Source: Actinomadura syzygii | Lineage (GTDB): Bacteria > Actinomycetota > Actinomycetes > Streptosporangiales > Streptosporangiaceae | NCBI RefSeq assembly: GCF_008085905.1 | Contig: NZ_VSFF01000009.1 | Span: 1 to 64,000, forward strand | Direction: 5' to 3' | Length of the DNA stretch: 64,000 nucleotides | Shown: positions 31,863 through 41,104 of the stretch, piece after piece | Numbering within the stretch: position 1 is the stretch's first letter | How the letters are laid out: every line of letters begins with the position of its first letter | Translations under genes and position numbers: made by a program | Notes under the pieces: generated by a model | Database searches by the model: none | Told to the model about the DNA's origin: nothing | What the model saw: the letters and a program-made list of their open reading frames with translations, nothing else

Positions 31863-34800
31863 ATGACCGGCTGGCACAACCCGCCGATCCCGTGGCGGGA
31901 GTTCGAGGAGCGGCTGTCGTGGCGCCCGTCCGGCCCGGCGCCGGACGGGCCGGAGGCGCCCGCCGTCCCGCCCCGCCCCGAGCCGCCCGACGAGGACGTG
32001 CCGTGGGCGGAGCTGCACGTCCACTCCTCGTTCAGCTTCCTGGACGGCGCCAGCGACCCGGCGTCGCTCGTCACCGAGGCCGCGCGGCTCGGCGTCCGGA
32101 CGATGGCGATCACCGACCACGACGGCATGTACGGCGCGGTCCAGTTCGCGCAGGCGGCGGGCGACGCGGGCATCGGGACGGTGTTCGGCGCGGAGCTGAG
32201 CCTCGGCCTGCCGGGCCCGCAGACCGGCGAGCCCGACCCGGCCGGACGGCACCTGCTCGTCCTCGCGCGCGGCGCGCCCGGCTACGCGCGGCTGTGCTCG
32301 GCGATCACGGCGGCGCAGCTCGCGGGCGGGCGGAAGGGCCGTCCCGTCTACGACCTCGACGCGCTGGCGGGCGCGCACGGCGGGCACTGGGCGGTGCTGA
32401 CCGGCTGCCGGAAGGGCCCCGTCCCCGCCGCACTGGAGGCGGGCGGGCCGGGCGCCGCCGAACGCGAGCTGCGGAACCTGGTCGCCATGTTCGGCCGCGA
32501 CGACGTGTTCGTCGAGCTGGTCGACCACGACCAGCCGGGCGACGACCACCGCAACGACGTCCTGTTCGAGTTGGCACGCAGGGTCGGCGTGGACGCCGTG
32601 GCGTCCAACAACGTGCACTTCGCCGCCCCCGGCCCGGACGCGCGGCTGGCGCAGGCGATGGCGGCCGTCCGCGCCCGCCGCGGCCTGGACGACATGGTCG
32701 GCTGGCTCCCGGCGGGCGGCACCGCGCACGTCCGCAGCGGCGCGGAGATGGCGCGGCGGCTCGCCCGGTTCCCCGGCGTCCTGGAGCGGACGGTCGCGCT
32801 GGCGCGGGAGTGCCTGTTCGACTTCGACGTCGTCGCGCCCCGCCTGCCCGACTGGCCCGTCCCGGACGGGTACACCGAGGCGACCTGGCTGCGTCGCCTG
32901 GTCGCGGAGGGCGCACTGAAACGGTACGGGCCGCCGGAGCGGGAGCGGATGTCCGGCGCGTACGAGCAGATCGCGAGGGAACTGGACGTCATCGAGCAGC
33001 TCCGCTTCCCCGGCTACTTCCTGATCGTCCACGACATCGTGGAGTTCTGCCGCGAGAAGAAGATCCTGTGCCAGGGGCGCGGCTCGGCGGCCAACTCGGC
33101 GGTCTGCTACGCGCTCGGCATCACCGGCGTGGACGCCGTCCACCACGGCCTGCTGTTCGAGCGGTTCCTGTCCCCCGGCCGCGACGGCCCGCCCGACATC
33201 GACCTCGACATCGAGCACCGCCGCCGCGAGGAGGCCATCCAGTACGTCTACGACAAGTACGGGCGCGAGTGCACCGCGCAGGTCGCGAACGTGATCAGCT
33301 ACCGGCCGCGGATGGCCGTCCGGGACGCGGCCCGCGCGCTCGGCTTCTCCCCCGGCCAGCAGGACGCCTGGTCCAAGGGCATCGACCCGCGCGACCCGGT
33401 CGGCTCGGAGGCCGACGTCCCCGGCCCGGTCATGGAGCTGGCGAACCGGATGCTGCGGCTCCCCCGGCACCTCGGCATCCACTCCGGCGGCATGGTCATC
33501 GCGGACCGTCCGGTCGGCGAGATCTGCCCGATCGAGTGGGCGACGATGCCGAAGCGCAGCGTCCTGCAATGGGACAAGGACGACTGCGCGGCGGCCGGGC
33601 TCGTGAAGTTCGACCTGCTCGGCCTCGGCATGCTCGCCGCCCTGCACGACTGCTTCGACCTGGTGGACGAGCACCACGGCCGCCGCCACGACCTCCAGTC
33701 GATCCCGCCGGACGACCCGCTCGTCTACGACATGCTGTGCGACGCCGACACGGTCGGGGTGTTCCAGGTCGAGTCGCGGGCGCAGATGGCGACGCTGCCC
33801 CGGCTGCGGCCCCGCGAGTTCTACGACCTGGTGGTGGAGGTGGCGCTGATCCGTCCCGGGCCGATCCAGGGCGGGTCCGTGCACCCGTACCTGCGGCGCC
33901 GCAAGGGGCTCGAACCGGCCGACTGCCCGCACCCGCTGATGGAGCCCGCGCTGTCGCGGACGCTCGGCGTCCCGCTGTTCCAGGAGCAGATGATGCAGCT
34001 CGCCGTCGACTGCGCCGGGTTCACGCCCGCCGAGTCCGACGCGCTCCGGCAGGCGATGGGCGCGAAGCGGGCGCCCGAGCGGGTGGAGCGGCTGCGCCGC
34101 CGCCTGCTGGACGGGATGGCCGAGCGCGACATCCCGCCCGACGTCGCCGAGAGCGTGTACGAGAAGATCCTCGGCTTCACCGGGTTCGGGTTCCCCGAGT
34201 CGCACGCGCAGAGCTTCGCGCACCTGGTGTACGCGAGCGCCTGGCTGAAACGGCACTTCCCGGCCGCGTTCACGGCCGCGCTGGTGCGGAACCAGCCGAT
34301 GGGCTTCTACAGCCCGCAGAGCCTCCTCAACGACGCGCGGCGGCACGGCGTGGTCGTCCGGGGCGTGGACGTCAACGCCAGCGGCGTCCACCCGACGCTG
34401 GAGGAGGCGGTCGAGGTCGAGTCCGACCACCCGCACGCGCCCGCCGAGCCGCAGCCCGCGATCAGGCTCGGGCTGTCCGGCATCCGCAACCTGGGCGGCG
34501 ACGCGGCGGAGGCGATCGCCGCCGGACGCCCCTACGGGAGCATGGAGGACCTGGCCCGGCGCGTCCCGCTGTCGGCCGGGGCGCTGGAGGCGCTCGCCAC
34601 GGCGGGCGCGTTCGACGGGTTCGGGCTGACCCGCCGCGAAGCGCTGTGGGCGGCTGGCGCGCTGGCCGGTTCCGGTCCGGGACGCCTGGAGGGTGTGACG
34701 CCCGGCGCGTCCGCACCGGCGCTGCCCGCGATGACGCCGATCGAGGAGACGCTCGCCGACCTGTGGGCGACCGGGGTGTCGAGCACGCATCCCGTCACGC

Positions 34801-35141
34801 ACGTCCGGGACGCGCTCGACGAGCTCGGCGCGCTCTCGTCCACCCGGCTGGCCGCGACGCCCGGCGAGACGAACGTCGTCGTCGCGGGCCTGGTCACGCA
34901 CCGGCAGCGGCCGCCGACCGCGGGCGGCATCGTGTTCATGACCCTGGAGGACGAGACCGGCATCGTCAACGTGGTGTGCCCGCCGCAGGTGTTCGAGCGG
35001 CACCGCGGCCTCGCCGTCGACGCGCAGGCGCTGCTGGTGAGCGGGCGGCTGGAGCGCGCCGACGGGGTCGCGAACGTCCGCGCGACGCGGCTGCGGCGGC
35101 TGCCCGTCCCCGGCCGGGTGCGGGCCCGCAACTTCCACTGA
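31863..35141 (+). CDS. dnaE2: Error-prone DNA polymerase DnaE2
   Basis: A 1092-residue C-family polymerase. The PHP domain starts at about residue 45 (WAELHVHSSFSFLDGASDP, ITDHDGMYGAV). The palm carries the catalytic triad in PDIDLDIEHRRR (D445, D447, D449), preceded by CQGRGSAANSAVCYALGIT. The FFQEQMMQ-like beta-clamp region appears as VPLFQEQMMQLAVDCAGF, and FGFPESHAQSFAHLVYASAWLKRHFPAAF is a family signature. An OB fold closes the protein (VVAGLVTHRQRPPTAGGIVFMTLEDETG). DnaE2 performs damage-induced mutagenic bypass with ImuA' and ImuB. It begins 27 bp after imuB and is probably in the same SOS transcript. Confidence 0.96.
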   Translation: MTGWHNPPIPWREFEERLSWRPSGPAPDGPEAPAVPPRPEPPDEDVPWAELHVHSSFSFLDGASDPASLVTEAARLGVRTMAITDHDGMYGAVQFAQAAGDAGIGTVFGAELSLGLPGPQTGEPDPAGRHLLVLARGAPGYARLCSAITAAQLAGGRKGRPVYDLDALAGAHGGHWAVLTGCRKGPVPAALEAGGPGAAERELRNLVAMFGRDDVFVELVDHDQPGDDHRNDVLFELARRVGVDAVASNNVHFAAPGPDARLAQAMAAVRARRGLDDMVGWLPAGGTAHVRSGAEMARRLARFPGVLERTVALARECLFDFDVVAPRLPDWPVPDGYTEATWLRRLVAEGALKRYGPPERERMSGAYEQIARELDVIEQLRFPGYFLIVHDIVEFCREKKILCQGRGSAANSAVCYALGITGVDAVHHGLLFERFLSPGRDGPPDIDLDIEHRRREEAIQYVYDKYGRECTAQVANVISYRPRMAVRDAARALGFSPGQQDAWSKGIDPRDPVGSEADVPGPVMELANRMLRLPRHLGIHSGGMVIADRPVGEICPIEWATMPKRSVLQWDKDDCAAAGLVKFDLLGLGMLAALHDCFDLVDEHHGRRHDLQSIPPDDPLVYDMLCDADTVGVFQVESRAQMATLPRLRPREFYDLVVEVALIRPGPIQGGSVHPYLRRRKGLEPADCPHPLMEPALSRTLGVPLFQEQMMQLAVDCAGFTPAESDALRQAMGAKRAPERVERLRRRLLDGMAERDIPPDVAESVYEKILGFTGFGFPESHAQSFAHLVYASAWLKRHFPAAFTAALVRNQPMGFYSPQSLLNDARRHGVVVRGVDVNASGVHPTLEEAVEVESDHPHAPAEPQPAIRLGLSGIRNLGGDAAEAIAAGRPYGSMEDLARRVPLSAGALEALATAGAFDGFGLTRREALWAAGALAGSGPGRLEGVTPGASAPALPAMTPIEETLADLWATGVSSTHPVTHVRDALDELGALSSTRLAATPGETNVVVAGLVTHRQRPPTAGGIVFMTLEDETGIVNVVCPPQVFERHRGLAVDAQALLVSGRLERADGVANVRATRLRRLPVPGRVRARNFH

Positions 35142-35271
35142 TCGCGGGACGTCAGGGACTCGCTAGAACCTGATCGCCTCCTCTGCCATCGTATGGGGGA
35201 CGAAACGGGGCCGCGTGCCGCTCGTGTGGGCGGCCGCCAAGACGCGGCTCGCGGGCGGAGAGGTGAACTCC

Positions 35272-37365
35272 ATGGACGGGCCGCGAGCCTCGCTGAGCGA
35301 ACTGCGCCCGGACGAGCCCACGCGGATCGGCCGGTACCGGATCGAGGCCAAGGTCGGCGAGGGCGGGATGGGCGCGGTGTACCTCGGCCGCGACCCGGAC
35401 GGCCGGGCCGTCGCGGTGAAGGTCGTGCGGTCCGTGCTCGCGGGCGACCAGACGTTCCTCGCCCGGTTCCACGACGAGGCGGCCAACGCGCAGCGCGTCG
35501 CGTCGTTCTGCACGGCGCAGGTGCTGGAGCACGGCGAGGACCAGGGCCTCGCCTACATGGTCACCGAGTACATCGACGGGCCGTCCCTGCTCGACCACGT
35601 CGGCGAGAACGGCGCGCTGTCGCCGGGGATGCTGCACGGCGTCGCGGTGGGAGTGGCGGCCGCGCTCGTCGCGATCCACAGCGCGGGCCTGGTGCACCGC
35701 GACCTGAAGCCGAGCAACGTGCTGCTGTCCATCTCCGGGCCCCGCGTGATCGACTTCGGCATCGCCCGCGCGCTGGACATGGCGTCCGCGCACACCCGGA
35801 CCGGCGTGGTCGTCGGCACCCCCGGCTGGATCGCGCCCGAGCAGATCATGACGCAGCAGGTCACCCCGGCCGTGGACGTGTTCGCCTGGGGCTGCCTCGT
35901 GGCGTACGCGGCGAGCGGCCGCAACCCGTTCGGGCAGGGCTCGTTCCAGGTCATGGCGGCGCGGGCGGTGCACGCCGAGCCCGAGATCGGGGACCTGCCG
36001 CCCTCGCTGGCGGGGATCGTCCAGGCGGCGCTGCGCAAGGACCCGCTGCAGCGGCCGAGCGCCCGCGACCTGCTGCTCTCCCTGGTCGGCGGGGCCGGGG
36101 AGGCGGCGGTCACCTCCGAGCTCGGCGAGATGTGGACGTCCCCGCCCGCCGAGACCCGCGTCGCCGCCCCCGTCGTACCTCCGGTCGCGCCGCCCGTCAC
36201 GCCATCCACCGCACCGCCCGTCGCGCCGCCCGTCGAGACGCCGACGGTGCCGCCCGGCGGGGATCCGAGCGTCACGCACCGCGACGTGACCGCGCCCGCC
36301 CCCATGCCGATGCCCGCGCCCGCTCCGCCCGCGCCCGGCCCGGTCACCCAGATGGCGGCGGAGTGGCAGCGCGAGCAGATCGGGCAGGCGCCGACCATGG
36401 CGCCGGACGGGCCGTCCCGCCGAAAGACGCTCATCCTGTCGTCGGCGGCGGGCCTCCTCGTCGCCGCGCTCGTCGCGGCGGGTGTCTACTACTACCTCGA
36501 CCACGCGTCCGAGCCGCAGAACCGCGCCAACACCGGCGGCGGCGCGGTGGCGGGGTTCCCGGCGGGGTCGATGCTCGTCCGGGTCGACACCGCGTCCGGC
36601 TGGCCGAAGTCGTGCCACGCCGACATCGGCCGGTACGAGCTGGCGGACCGGAAGCTGACGACCCTCTACCGCGGGCAGCCGTGCGCCATCCTGCCCGAGC
36701 CGTCCCCCGACCACCGCCGCATCGCGTTCACGCGGCGGCTGGAGGACGGGAGGAACGAGGCATGGGTGATGAACGCCGACGGAACCGGCGCCAGGAAGGT
36801 CACCGACATCGCGGGCGGACGGGTCGCCTGGTCGCCGAACGGCACGCGCCTCGCCTACATGGGCCGCAAGGACGGCGTCCGGCAGATCTTCACGGTCACC
36901 CTGGACGGGAGCGGGGTCGAGCAGCTCACCGACGACGGCTCGGACAAGGACGACCCGATGTGGGCGCCCTCGAAGCGGATCGTGTTCTGGAGCAAGCGGA
37001 ACGGCCCCGAGCAGATCTACAGCCTCGACCCGGGCGATCCCGGCACCTGGAAGAGGCTGACCAAGGACGGCGTCCGCTCGGTCGACCCGGAGTGGTCGCC
37101 CGGCGGGCGCAGGGTCGCCTACACGCGGGGCGGCCCCGACGGCAGCGAGATCTGGACGGTGGACTCCGACGGGGGGTATGCGCCCGTGCGCGTGACCAGC
37201 GGCGGTGACGACATGGACCCGGGGTGGTCCGCCGACGGCCGCTGGATCTGCTACGTGCGCGGCGCGGTCGGGTCGCCGGTGGTCCGCGCGGTCCGCGCGG
37301 ACGGCACCGGCGACCAGGTCGTCACCCCGACCGGCAGCACGTTCGGGCACCCGAGCTGGGGCTAG
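35272..37365 (+). CDS. Receptor-type serine/threonine kinase with extracellular PD40/TolB-like propeller
   Basis: A 697-residue membrane kinase. Residues about 19-275 are the Hanks kinase: VGEGGMGAVYLG, K50 in AVKVV, D144 in HRDLKPSNV, IDFGIAR and GTPGWIAPEQ. A long Pro-rich juxtamembrane linker (about 290-375; VAPPVTPSTAPPVAPPV) leads to one membrane helix at about 386-408 (TLILSSAAGLLVAALVAAGV). Outside, several PD40-type blades are visible (RIAFTRRLEDGRNEAWVMNADGTGARKVTD, AWSPNGTRLAYMGRKDGVRQIFTV, EWSPGGRRVAYTRGGPDGSEIW). It thus looks like a sensor of an unknown ligand. ATG 35272 is favoured by GGAGAGG eight bases upstream. Its stop overlaps that of the convergent MMPL gene (CTAG). Confidence 0.9.
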   Translation: MDGPRASLSELRPDEPTRIGRYRIEAKVGEGGMGAVYLGRDPDGRAVAVKVVRSVLAGDQTFLARFHDEAANAQRVASFCTAQVLEHGEDQGLAYMVTEYIDGPSLLDHVGENGALSPGMLHGVAVGVAAALVAIHSAGLVHRDLKPSNVLLSISGPRVIDFGIARALDMASAHTRTGVVVGTPGWIAPEQIMTQQVTPAVDVFAWGCLVAYAASGRNPFGQGSFQVMAARAVHAEPEIGDLPPSLAGIVQAALRKDPLQRPSARDLLLSLVGGAGEAAVTSELGEMWTSPPAETRVAAPVVPPVAPPVTPSTAPPVAPPVETPTVPPGGDPSVTHRDVTAPAPMPMPAPAPPAPGPVTQMAAEWQREQIGQAPTMAPDGPSRRKTLILSSAAGLLVAALVAAGVYYYLDHASEPQNRANTGGGAVAGFPAGSMLVRVDTASGWPKSCHADIGRYELADRKLTTLYRGQPCAILPEPSPDHRRIAFTRRLEDGRNEAWVMNADGTGARKVTDIAGGRVAWSPNGTRLAYMGRKDGVRQIFTVTLDGSGVEQLTDDGSDKDDPMWAPSKRIVFWSKRNGPEQIYSLDPGDPGTWKRLTKDGVRSVDPEWSPGGRRVAYTRGGPDGSEIWTVDSDGGYAPVRVTSGGDDMDPGWSADGRWICYVRGAVGSPVVRAVRADGTGDQVVTPTGSTFGHPSWG

Positions 37366-39530
37366 TCGCGGCTGCCCGCCGGCTCGGGCGCCTCCGGCGC
37401 GGCGGCGGCGGGCGCGGGCTCGGCGCGGCTCAGCGCGCTCGGCCACCACATGTGCCGTCCGACGTCCAGGTTCAGGGCGGTGACCAGCACCGACCGGACG
37501 ACGAACGTGTCCAGCAGCACCCCGAACGCGACCGTGAAGCCGAGTTCGGCGACGAACACGAGCGGCAGCGAGCCGAGCGCGGCGAACGTCCCGGCGAGCA
37601 CCGCGCCCGCCGAGGTGATCACCCCGCCGGTCGCGGCGAGCCCGACCAGCGCGCCGCGCCGCATCCCGACGCGCTTCGACTCCTCGTGCACGCGGGTCAT
37701 GAGGAAGATGTTGTAGTCGGTGCCGAGCGCCACGAGGAACACGAACGACCACAGCGGGAACGACGGGTCGGCCGCCGCGAACCCGAACACGTGGTGGAAC
37801 ATCAGCGCGCTGACGCCGAGCGCCGCCGCGTACGACAGCACGACGGTCGCGACGAGGAGCACCGGCGCGACGACGGCGCGCAGCAGCAGCGCGAGGATGA
37901 CGAGCACGACGACCAGCACGATCGGGATCACGACGTTCTGGTCGCGGTGGGACGCGTGGTTGATGTCGAGCGTGACCGCCGTCCCGCCGCCGACCTCCGC
38001 GTCCGCGCCGGGGACGGCGTGCACGGCGTCGCGGGCCCGCTGGACGGCGGTGAACCCGCGGGCGCTGTCGGGCGGCGCGGTGAGCGTCCCCTCCAGGTAG
38101 ACGAGCCCGCCGGACGGCTGCCCCGGGTTCCGCCCGGCGAGCTTGACGTCGGAGATGTCCGGGACGCGGGCGAGCGCGGCGGCGACGGCGTCCTGCGTCC
38201 CCGCCTTCGCGACGACCTGGACGGGCGACCCGCTGCCCGCCGGGAAGTGCTTCCCGAGCACCTCCTCGCCGGTGACCGAGTCGGGCTTGCCGGTGCTGAA
38301 CGCGTCCTTGTTGGGCAGCGAACCGGTCTTCAGGCCGAACAGCCCGGCGGCGAGCGCGCCGAGCACCACGGCCGTGACCAGCCAGGTCACCCGGGGGCGC
38401 ACGGCGACGACGCCGCCGACCCGCGCCCACACGCCGCGCTCGGTCGGCTCGTCCGTCCCGAACCTCGGGCGGCGCGGCCAGAACACCCAGCGGCCGCAGA
38501 TCACCAGCAGCGCGGGCAGCAGCGTCACCATCGCGAGCAGCGCGACCGCGACGCCGATGGCCATGACCGGGCCCATGCTCTTGGTCGAGTTGAGGGTGGC
38601 GACGAGCAGGCACAGCATGCTCAGCGCCACCGTCGAGCCGCTGGCGACGATCGCGGGGCCCGCGCGGTGCAGCGCGACCGCCATCGCCTCGTGCCGGTCC
38701 TCGTGCCGCCGCAGTTCCTCCCGGTACCGGGCGATGAGCAGCAGCGCGTAGTCGGTGCCCGCGCCGAACACGAGCACCGTGAGGATGAAGGCGGCCTGCC
38801 CGTTCACGGTCAGCCCGGCGTGCTCGGCCAGCAGGTAGATCACCGCCTCGGCCGCCATCAGCGCGAACCCGACGCAGAGCAGCGGCGCGAGCCACAGGAT
38901 CGGGCTGCGGTAGGTGAGCAGCAGGATCCCGATGACGATGGCGGCGGTGACGTACAGCAGCGTCGCGTCGAACCCGGAGAACACGTTGCTGAAGTCGCCG
39001 CCGTACCCGGCGGGCCCGGTGACGTGCGCGTCCAGGCCCGGAGCGCCCTTCTGGACGATGTCGCGGTAGTCGTCGACGGCGGGTCCGAGCAGGTCCCAGC
39101 CGTCGTTGCCCACGCGGATGTTGACGATCGTCTCCAGCGCGGTGCCGTCCTTCGCCGGGATCGGCCCCTGCACGCTGACGGCGAGCTTCCGCGGCGGCGC
39201 CGAGCCCTTCGGGTCGCCCATGACGGCCTGGAGTCGCGGCACGTCGGCGGCGGCCTTGGCCCGGTCGGCGGCGGTGAGCGCGCCGCCGTTCCGGTGGTAG
39301 ACGACCACGGCCGGGAACGTGTCGGACGGCACGAACCGCTCGGACGCGTCGACGACCCGGGTCGACTCGGCGTCCTTCGGCAGCCACGCCGACGCCTCGT
39401 TGGTCTGCGCGCCGGTGAGCTTCCCGGCGAGCGGCATGGAGATGCCGAGGATGACGATCCACAGCACCAGCACGATCCATTTGCCCCAGCGTCCGCAGGG
39501 CAGGGACGCGAATCTGTACGCGCGCGACAT
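37362..39530 (-). CDS. MMPL/RND family membrane transporter
   Basis: A 722-residue transporter of the MMPL family. It has the repeated RND layout: one N-terminal helix (WGKWIVLVLWIVILGISMPLAG), a periplasmic domain with AWLPKDAESTRV and FPAVVVYHRNGG, then five helices (LLYVTAAIVIGILLLTYRSPILWLAPLLCVGFALMAAEAVIYLLA and on), the proton-relay region GAGTDYALLLIARYREEL, and a second half with GTDYNIFLMTRVHEESKRVG. Family members export lipids, siderophores or drugs. The N-terminal membrane segment and C-terminal soluble tail (AEPAPAAAAPEAPEPAG) are complete. Start ATG 39530 behind GGGGGT. Several dyads lie upstream and may bind a regulator, but no regulator gene is adjacent. Confidence 0.92.
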   Translation of the reverse strand: MSRAYRFASLPCGRWGKWIVLVLWIVILGISMPLAGKLTGAQTNEASAWLPKDAESTRVVDASERFVPSDTFPAVVVYHRNGGALTAADRAKAAADVPRLQAVMGDPKGSAPPRKLAVSVQGPIPAKDGTALETIVNIRVGNDGWDLLGPAVDDYRDIVQKGAPGLDAHVTGPAGYGGDFSNVFSGFDATLLYVTAAIVIGILLLTYRSPILWLAPLLCVGFALMAAEAVIYLLAEHAGLTVNGQAAFILTVLVFGAGTDYALLLIARYREELRRHEDRHEAMAVALHRAGPAIVASGSTVALSMLCLLVATLNSTKSMGPVMAIGVAVALLAMVTLLPALLVICGRWVFWPRRPRFGTDEPTERGVWARVGGVVAVRPRVTWLVTAVVLGALAAGLFGLKTGSLPNKDAFSTGKPDSVTGEEVLGKHFPAGSGSPVQVVAKAGTQDAVAAALARVPDISDVKLAGRNPGQPSGGLVYLEGTLTAPPDSARGFTAVQRARDAVHAVPGADAEVGGGTAVTLDINHASHRDQNVVIPIVLVVVLVILALLLRAVVAPVLLVATVVLSYAAALGVSALMFHHVFGFAAADPSFPLWSFVFLVALGTDYNIFLMTRVHEESKRVGMRRGALVGLAATGGVITSAGAVLAGTFAALGSLPLVFVAELGFTVAFGVLLDTFVVRSVLVTALNLDVGRHMWWPSALSRAEPAPAAAAPEAPEPAGSRD

Positions 39531-39588
39531 CAGACCCCCAGTGATGAGACCGCCCGATGTTCGCTTTTACGCCGCCGAATCCGGCTCG

Positions 39589-39642
39589 GCAAGACATATC
39601 GCGTCTTGCGGGCCAGATCTGGTCAGTGCGTGACAGTTGTCA
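39589..39642. promoter_or_regulatory. Cluster of three dyads upstream of the MMPL gene
   Basis: GCAAGAC/GTCTTGC (39589-39595 and 39603-39609), the 10-bp palindrome CCAGATCTGG (39613-39622), and TGACA-gt-TGTCA (39631-39642, overlapping the ppx stop codon) are stacked in 54 bp. They lie 59-112 bp upstream of the transporter start. They resemble operators for TetR/GntR-type regulators, or the first pair may be a ppx terminator. Confidence 0.4.
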
Positions 39643-40593
39643 TCGAGCGAAGTCCGGCGCCCGCCGGTCGGTGATCATGTCGAGGCGGCGCAGGATGACG
39701 CCCTCGCGCAGCGCCCAGGGGCACACTTCCAGCTCGGTCAGCTCGAACAGGTCCATGGCGGCGTCCGCGACGATCGCGCCCGCGAGCAGCTGGGGGGCGC
39801 GCCGCTCCGACACGCCGGGCAGCTCGGCCCGTCCGGCGGACGGCATCGCGGCGAGCTTGTCGGCCCACTCGGTCAGCGCGTCGCTCGCCAGGATCCGCCG
39901 TTGGTACGGTCCATCCGTCGTGGGCGCCGCGCCGCCGATGCGGGCGAGCTGCTTGAACGTCTTGGACGTGGCGACCGCGTGGTCGGGCGGCCCGTAGCGG
40001 GCGACGTCCCCGACCCGGCGGGCGATCTCCGCCCGGACGTGCCGGCGCAGCCGGCGGACCTCGTCCGGCGGCGGCGGGTCGGCGCTGAACCAGTCGCGGG
40101 TGAGGCGGCCCGCGCCGAGCGGCAGCGAGAACGCCGCGTCCGGCTCCTCGTCCAGCCCGGACGCGATCTCCAGCGAGCCGCCGCCGATGTCCACCACGAG
40201 CAGCCGCCCGGACGACCAGCCGAACCAGCGCCGCACCGCGAGGAACGTCAGCCGCGCCTCCTCCTCGCCGGACAGCGCGCGGATGTCGATCGCCTTGTCG
40301 CTGCGGATCCGGGCCAGGATCGCCTCGCCGTTGGCGGCGTCCCGGACGGCGGACGTGGCGAACGCGACGAGGTCCTCGACGCCCTTGTCCTCGGCGATCT
40401 GGAGCGCGTCGTCGACGAAGTCGCGGAGCAGCCCCTCGCCCTCCTCCGACAGCCGGTCGCCGTCCTCCAGATGGGCGGCGAGCCGCATGTCGGCCTTGTG
40501 GGAGAACGCGGGAAGCGGCCTGGCCCCCTCGTGGGCGTCCACGACCAGAAGGTGAACGGTGTTCGATCCCACGTCCAGAACGCCGAGTCGCAT
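39640..40593 (-). CDS. ppx: Exopolyphosphatase/pppGpp phosphohydrolase (Ppx/GppA)
   Basis: A 317-residue protein of the ASKHA fold. Seen: LGVLDVGSNTVHLLVVDAHEG (phosphate-1), AFATSAVRDAANGEAIL, LSGEEEARLTFLAVRRWFG and LLVVDIGGGSLEIASG (phosphate-2), and near the end GAIVADAAMDLFELTELEVCPWALREGVILRRLD. The length matches the short actinobacterial Ppx/GppA forms lacking the C-terminal HD domain. It hydrolyses polyphosphate and perhaps pppGpp, linking it to stress metabolism. ATG 40593 is the family start; there is no Shine-Dalgarno, and TAGCGT seven bases upstream suggests a leaderless message. It diverges from the PH-domain gene. Confidence 0.92.
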   Translation of the reverse strand: MRLGVLDVGSNTVHLLVVDAHEGARPLPAFSHKADMRLAAHLEDGDRLSEEGEGLLRDFVDDALQIAEDKGVEDLVAFATSAVRDAANGEAILARIRSDKAIDIRALSGEEEARLTFLAVRRWFGWSSGRLLVVDIGGGSLEIASGLDEEPDAAFSLPLGAGRLTRDWFSADPPPPDEVRRLRRHVRAEIARRVGDVARYGPPDHAVATSKTFKQLARIGGAAPTTDGPYQRRILASDALTEWADKLAAMPSAGRAELPGVSERRAPQLLAGAIVADAAMDLFELTELEVCPWALREGVILRRLDMITDRRAPDFAR

Positions 40594-40600
40594 ATATATG

Positions 40601-40606
40601 ACGCTA
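40601..40606 (-). promoter_or_regulatory. -10 element of ppx
   Basis: On the minus strand TAGCGT lies exactly seven bases before ATG 40593, separated by CATATAT. No ribosome binding site is present. Confidence 0.45.
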
Positions 40607-40675
40607 TCGGACGTACCACCGGCCTGGGCAGTCACCGCTGCGGCTACGGTGTCGGGCATGAGGGGAGAGCAGGGC

Positions 40676-41104
40676 ATGGACGCGGAGCGGGGGCGGCGCT
40701 GGCGGGTGCCGCCGGGCCAGGTCGCGGTGAAGTGCGCCGGGGCCGCTGCCGTGACGGCGCTCGTCGTCCTGTACAGCCACGACCCGCAGTTCATGTTCCT
40801 CGCGATCGCCGCGGCGGTCGGGCTGAACGCGCTCGCGCTGCGCGACCTGGTCGCGCCGGTGCGGCTCGCCGCCGACGGCGCCGGCCTCACGGTCGTGACC
40901 GGCTACGCGGGGCGCCGCCGCGTCCCCTGGGACGAGGTGTCGGTCATCCGGGTGGACGAGCGCCGCCGCCTCCTGCTGCACACCCGGATGCTGGAGATCG
41001 AGACGACCGACGACCTGCACCTGCTCAGCGCGTTCGACCTGGGCGAGGACGTCCACGACGTGGCCGACGAGCTGTACCGGATCCGCTCCCGCACCCGCGG
41101 CTAG
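40676..41104 (+). CDS. PH-domain membrane protein
   Basis: A 142-residue protein with two hydrophobic helices close together (VAVKCAGAAAVTALVVLYS and FMFLAIAAAVGLNALAL, about residues 16-55) followed by a bacterial PH-type domain (VRLAADGAGLTVVTGYAGRRRVPWDEVSVIRVDERRRLLLHTRMLEIETTDDLHLLS). Such proteins are small membrane-bound PH6-type proteins of unknown function common in actinobacteria. ATG 40676 is preferred because GGGGAGAG lies seven bases upstream; ATG 40658 is an alternative. The stop overlaps that of ribokinase on the other strand (CTAG). Confidence 0.8.
   Translation: MDAERGRRWRVPPGQVAVKCAGAAAVTALVVLYSHDPQFMFLAIAAAVGLNALALRDLVAPVRLAADGAGLTVVTGYAGRRRVPWDEVSVIRVDERRRLLLHTRMLEIETTDDLHLLSAFDLGEDVHDVADELYRIRSRTRG

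Noticed and set aside
29445..35138. Very long open frame opposite imuA'-imuB-dnaE2
   Set aside because: It covers three well-supported genes on the other strand and encodes only Arg/Pro/Gly-rich text.
35152..39597. 1481-codon open frame on the minus strand
   Set aside because: It is antisense to the receptor kinase and out of frame with the MMPL gene, a typical artefact of high GC content with low-complexity Arg-rich product.
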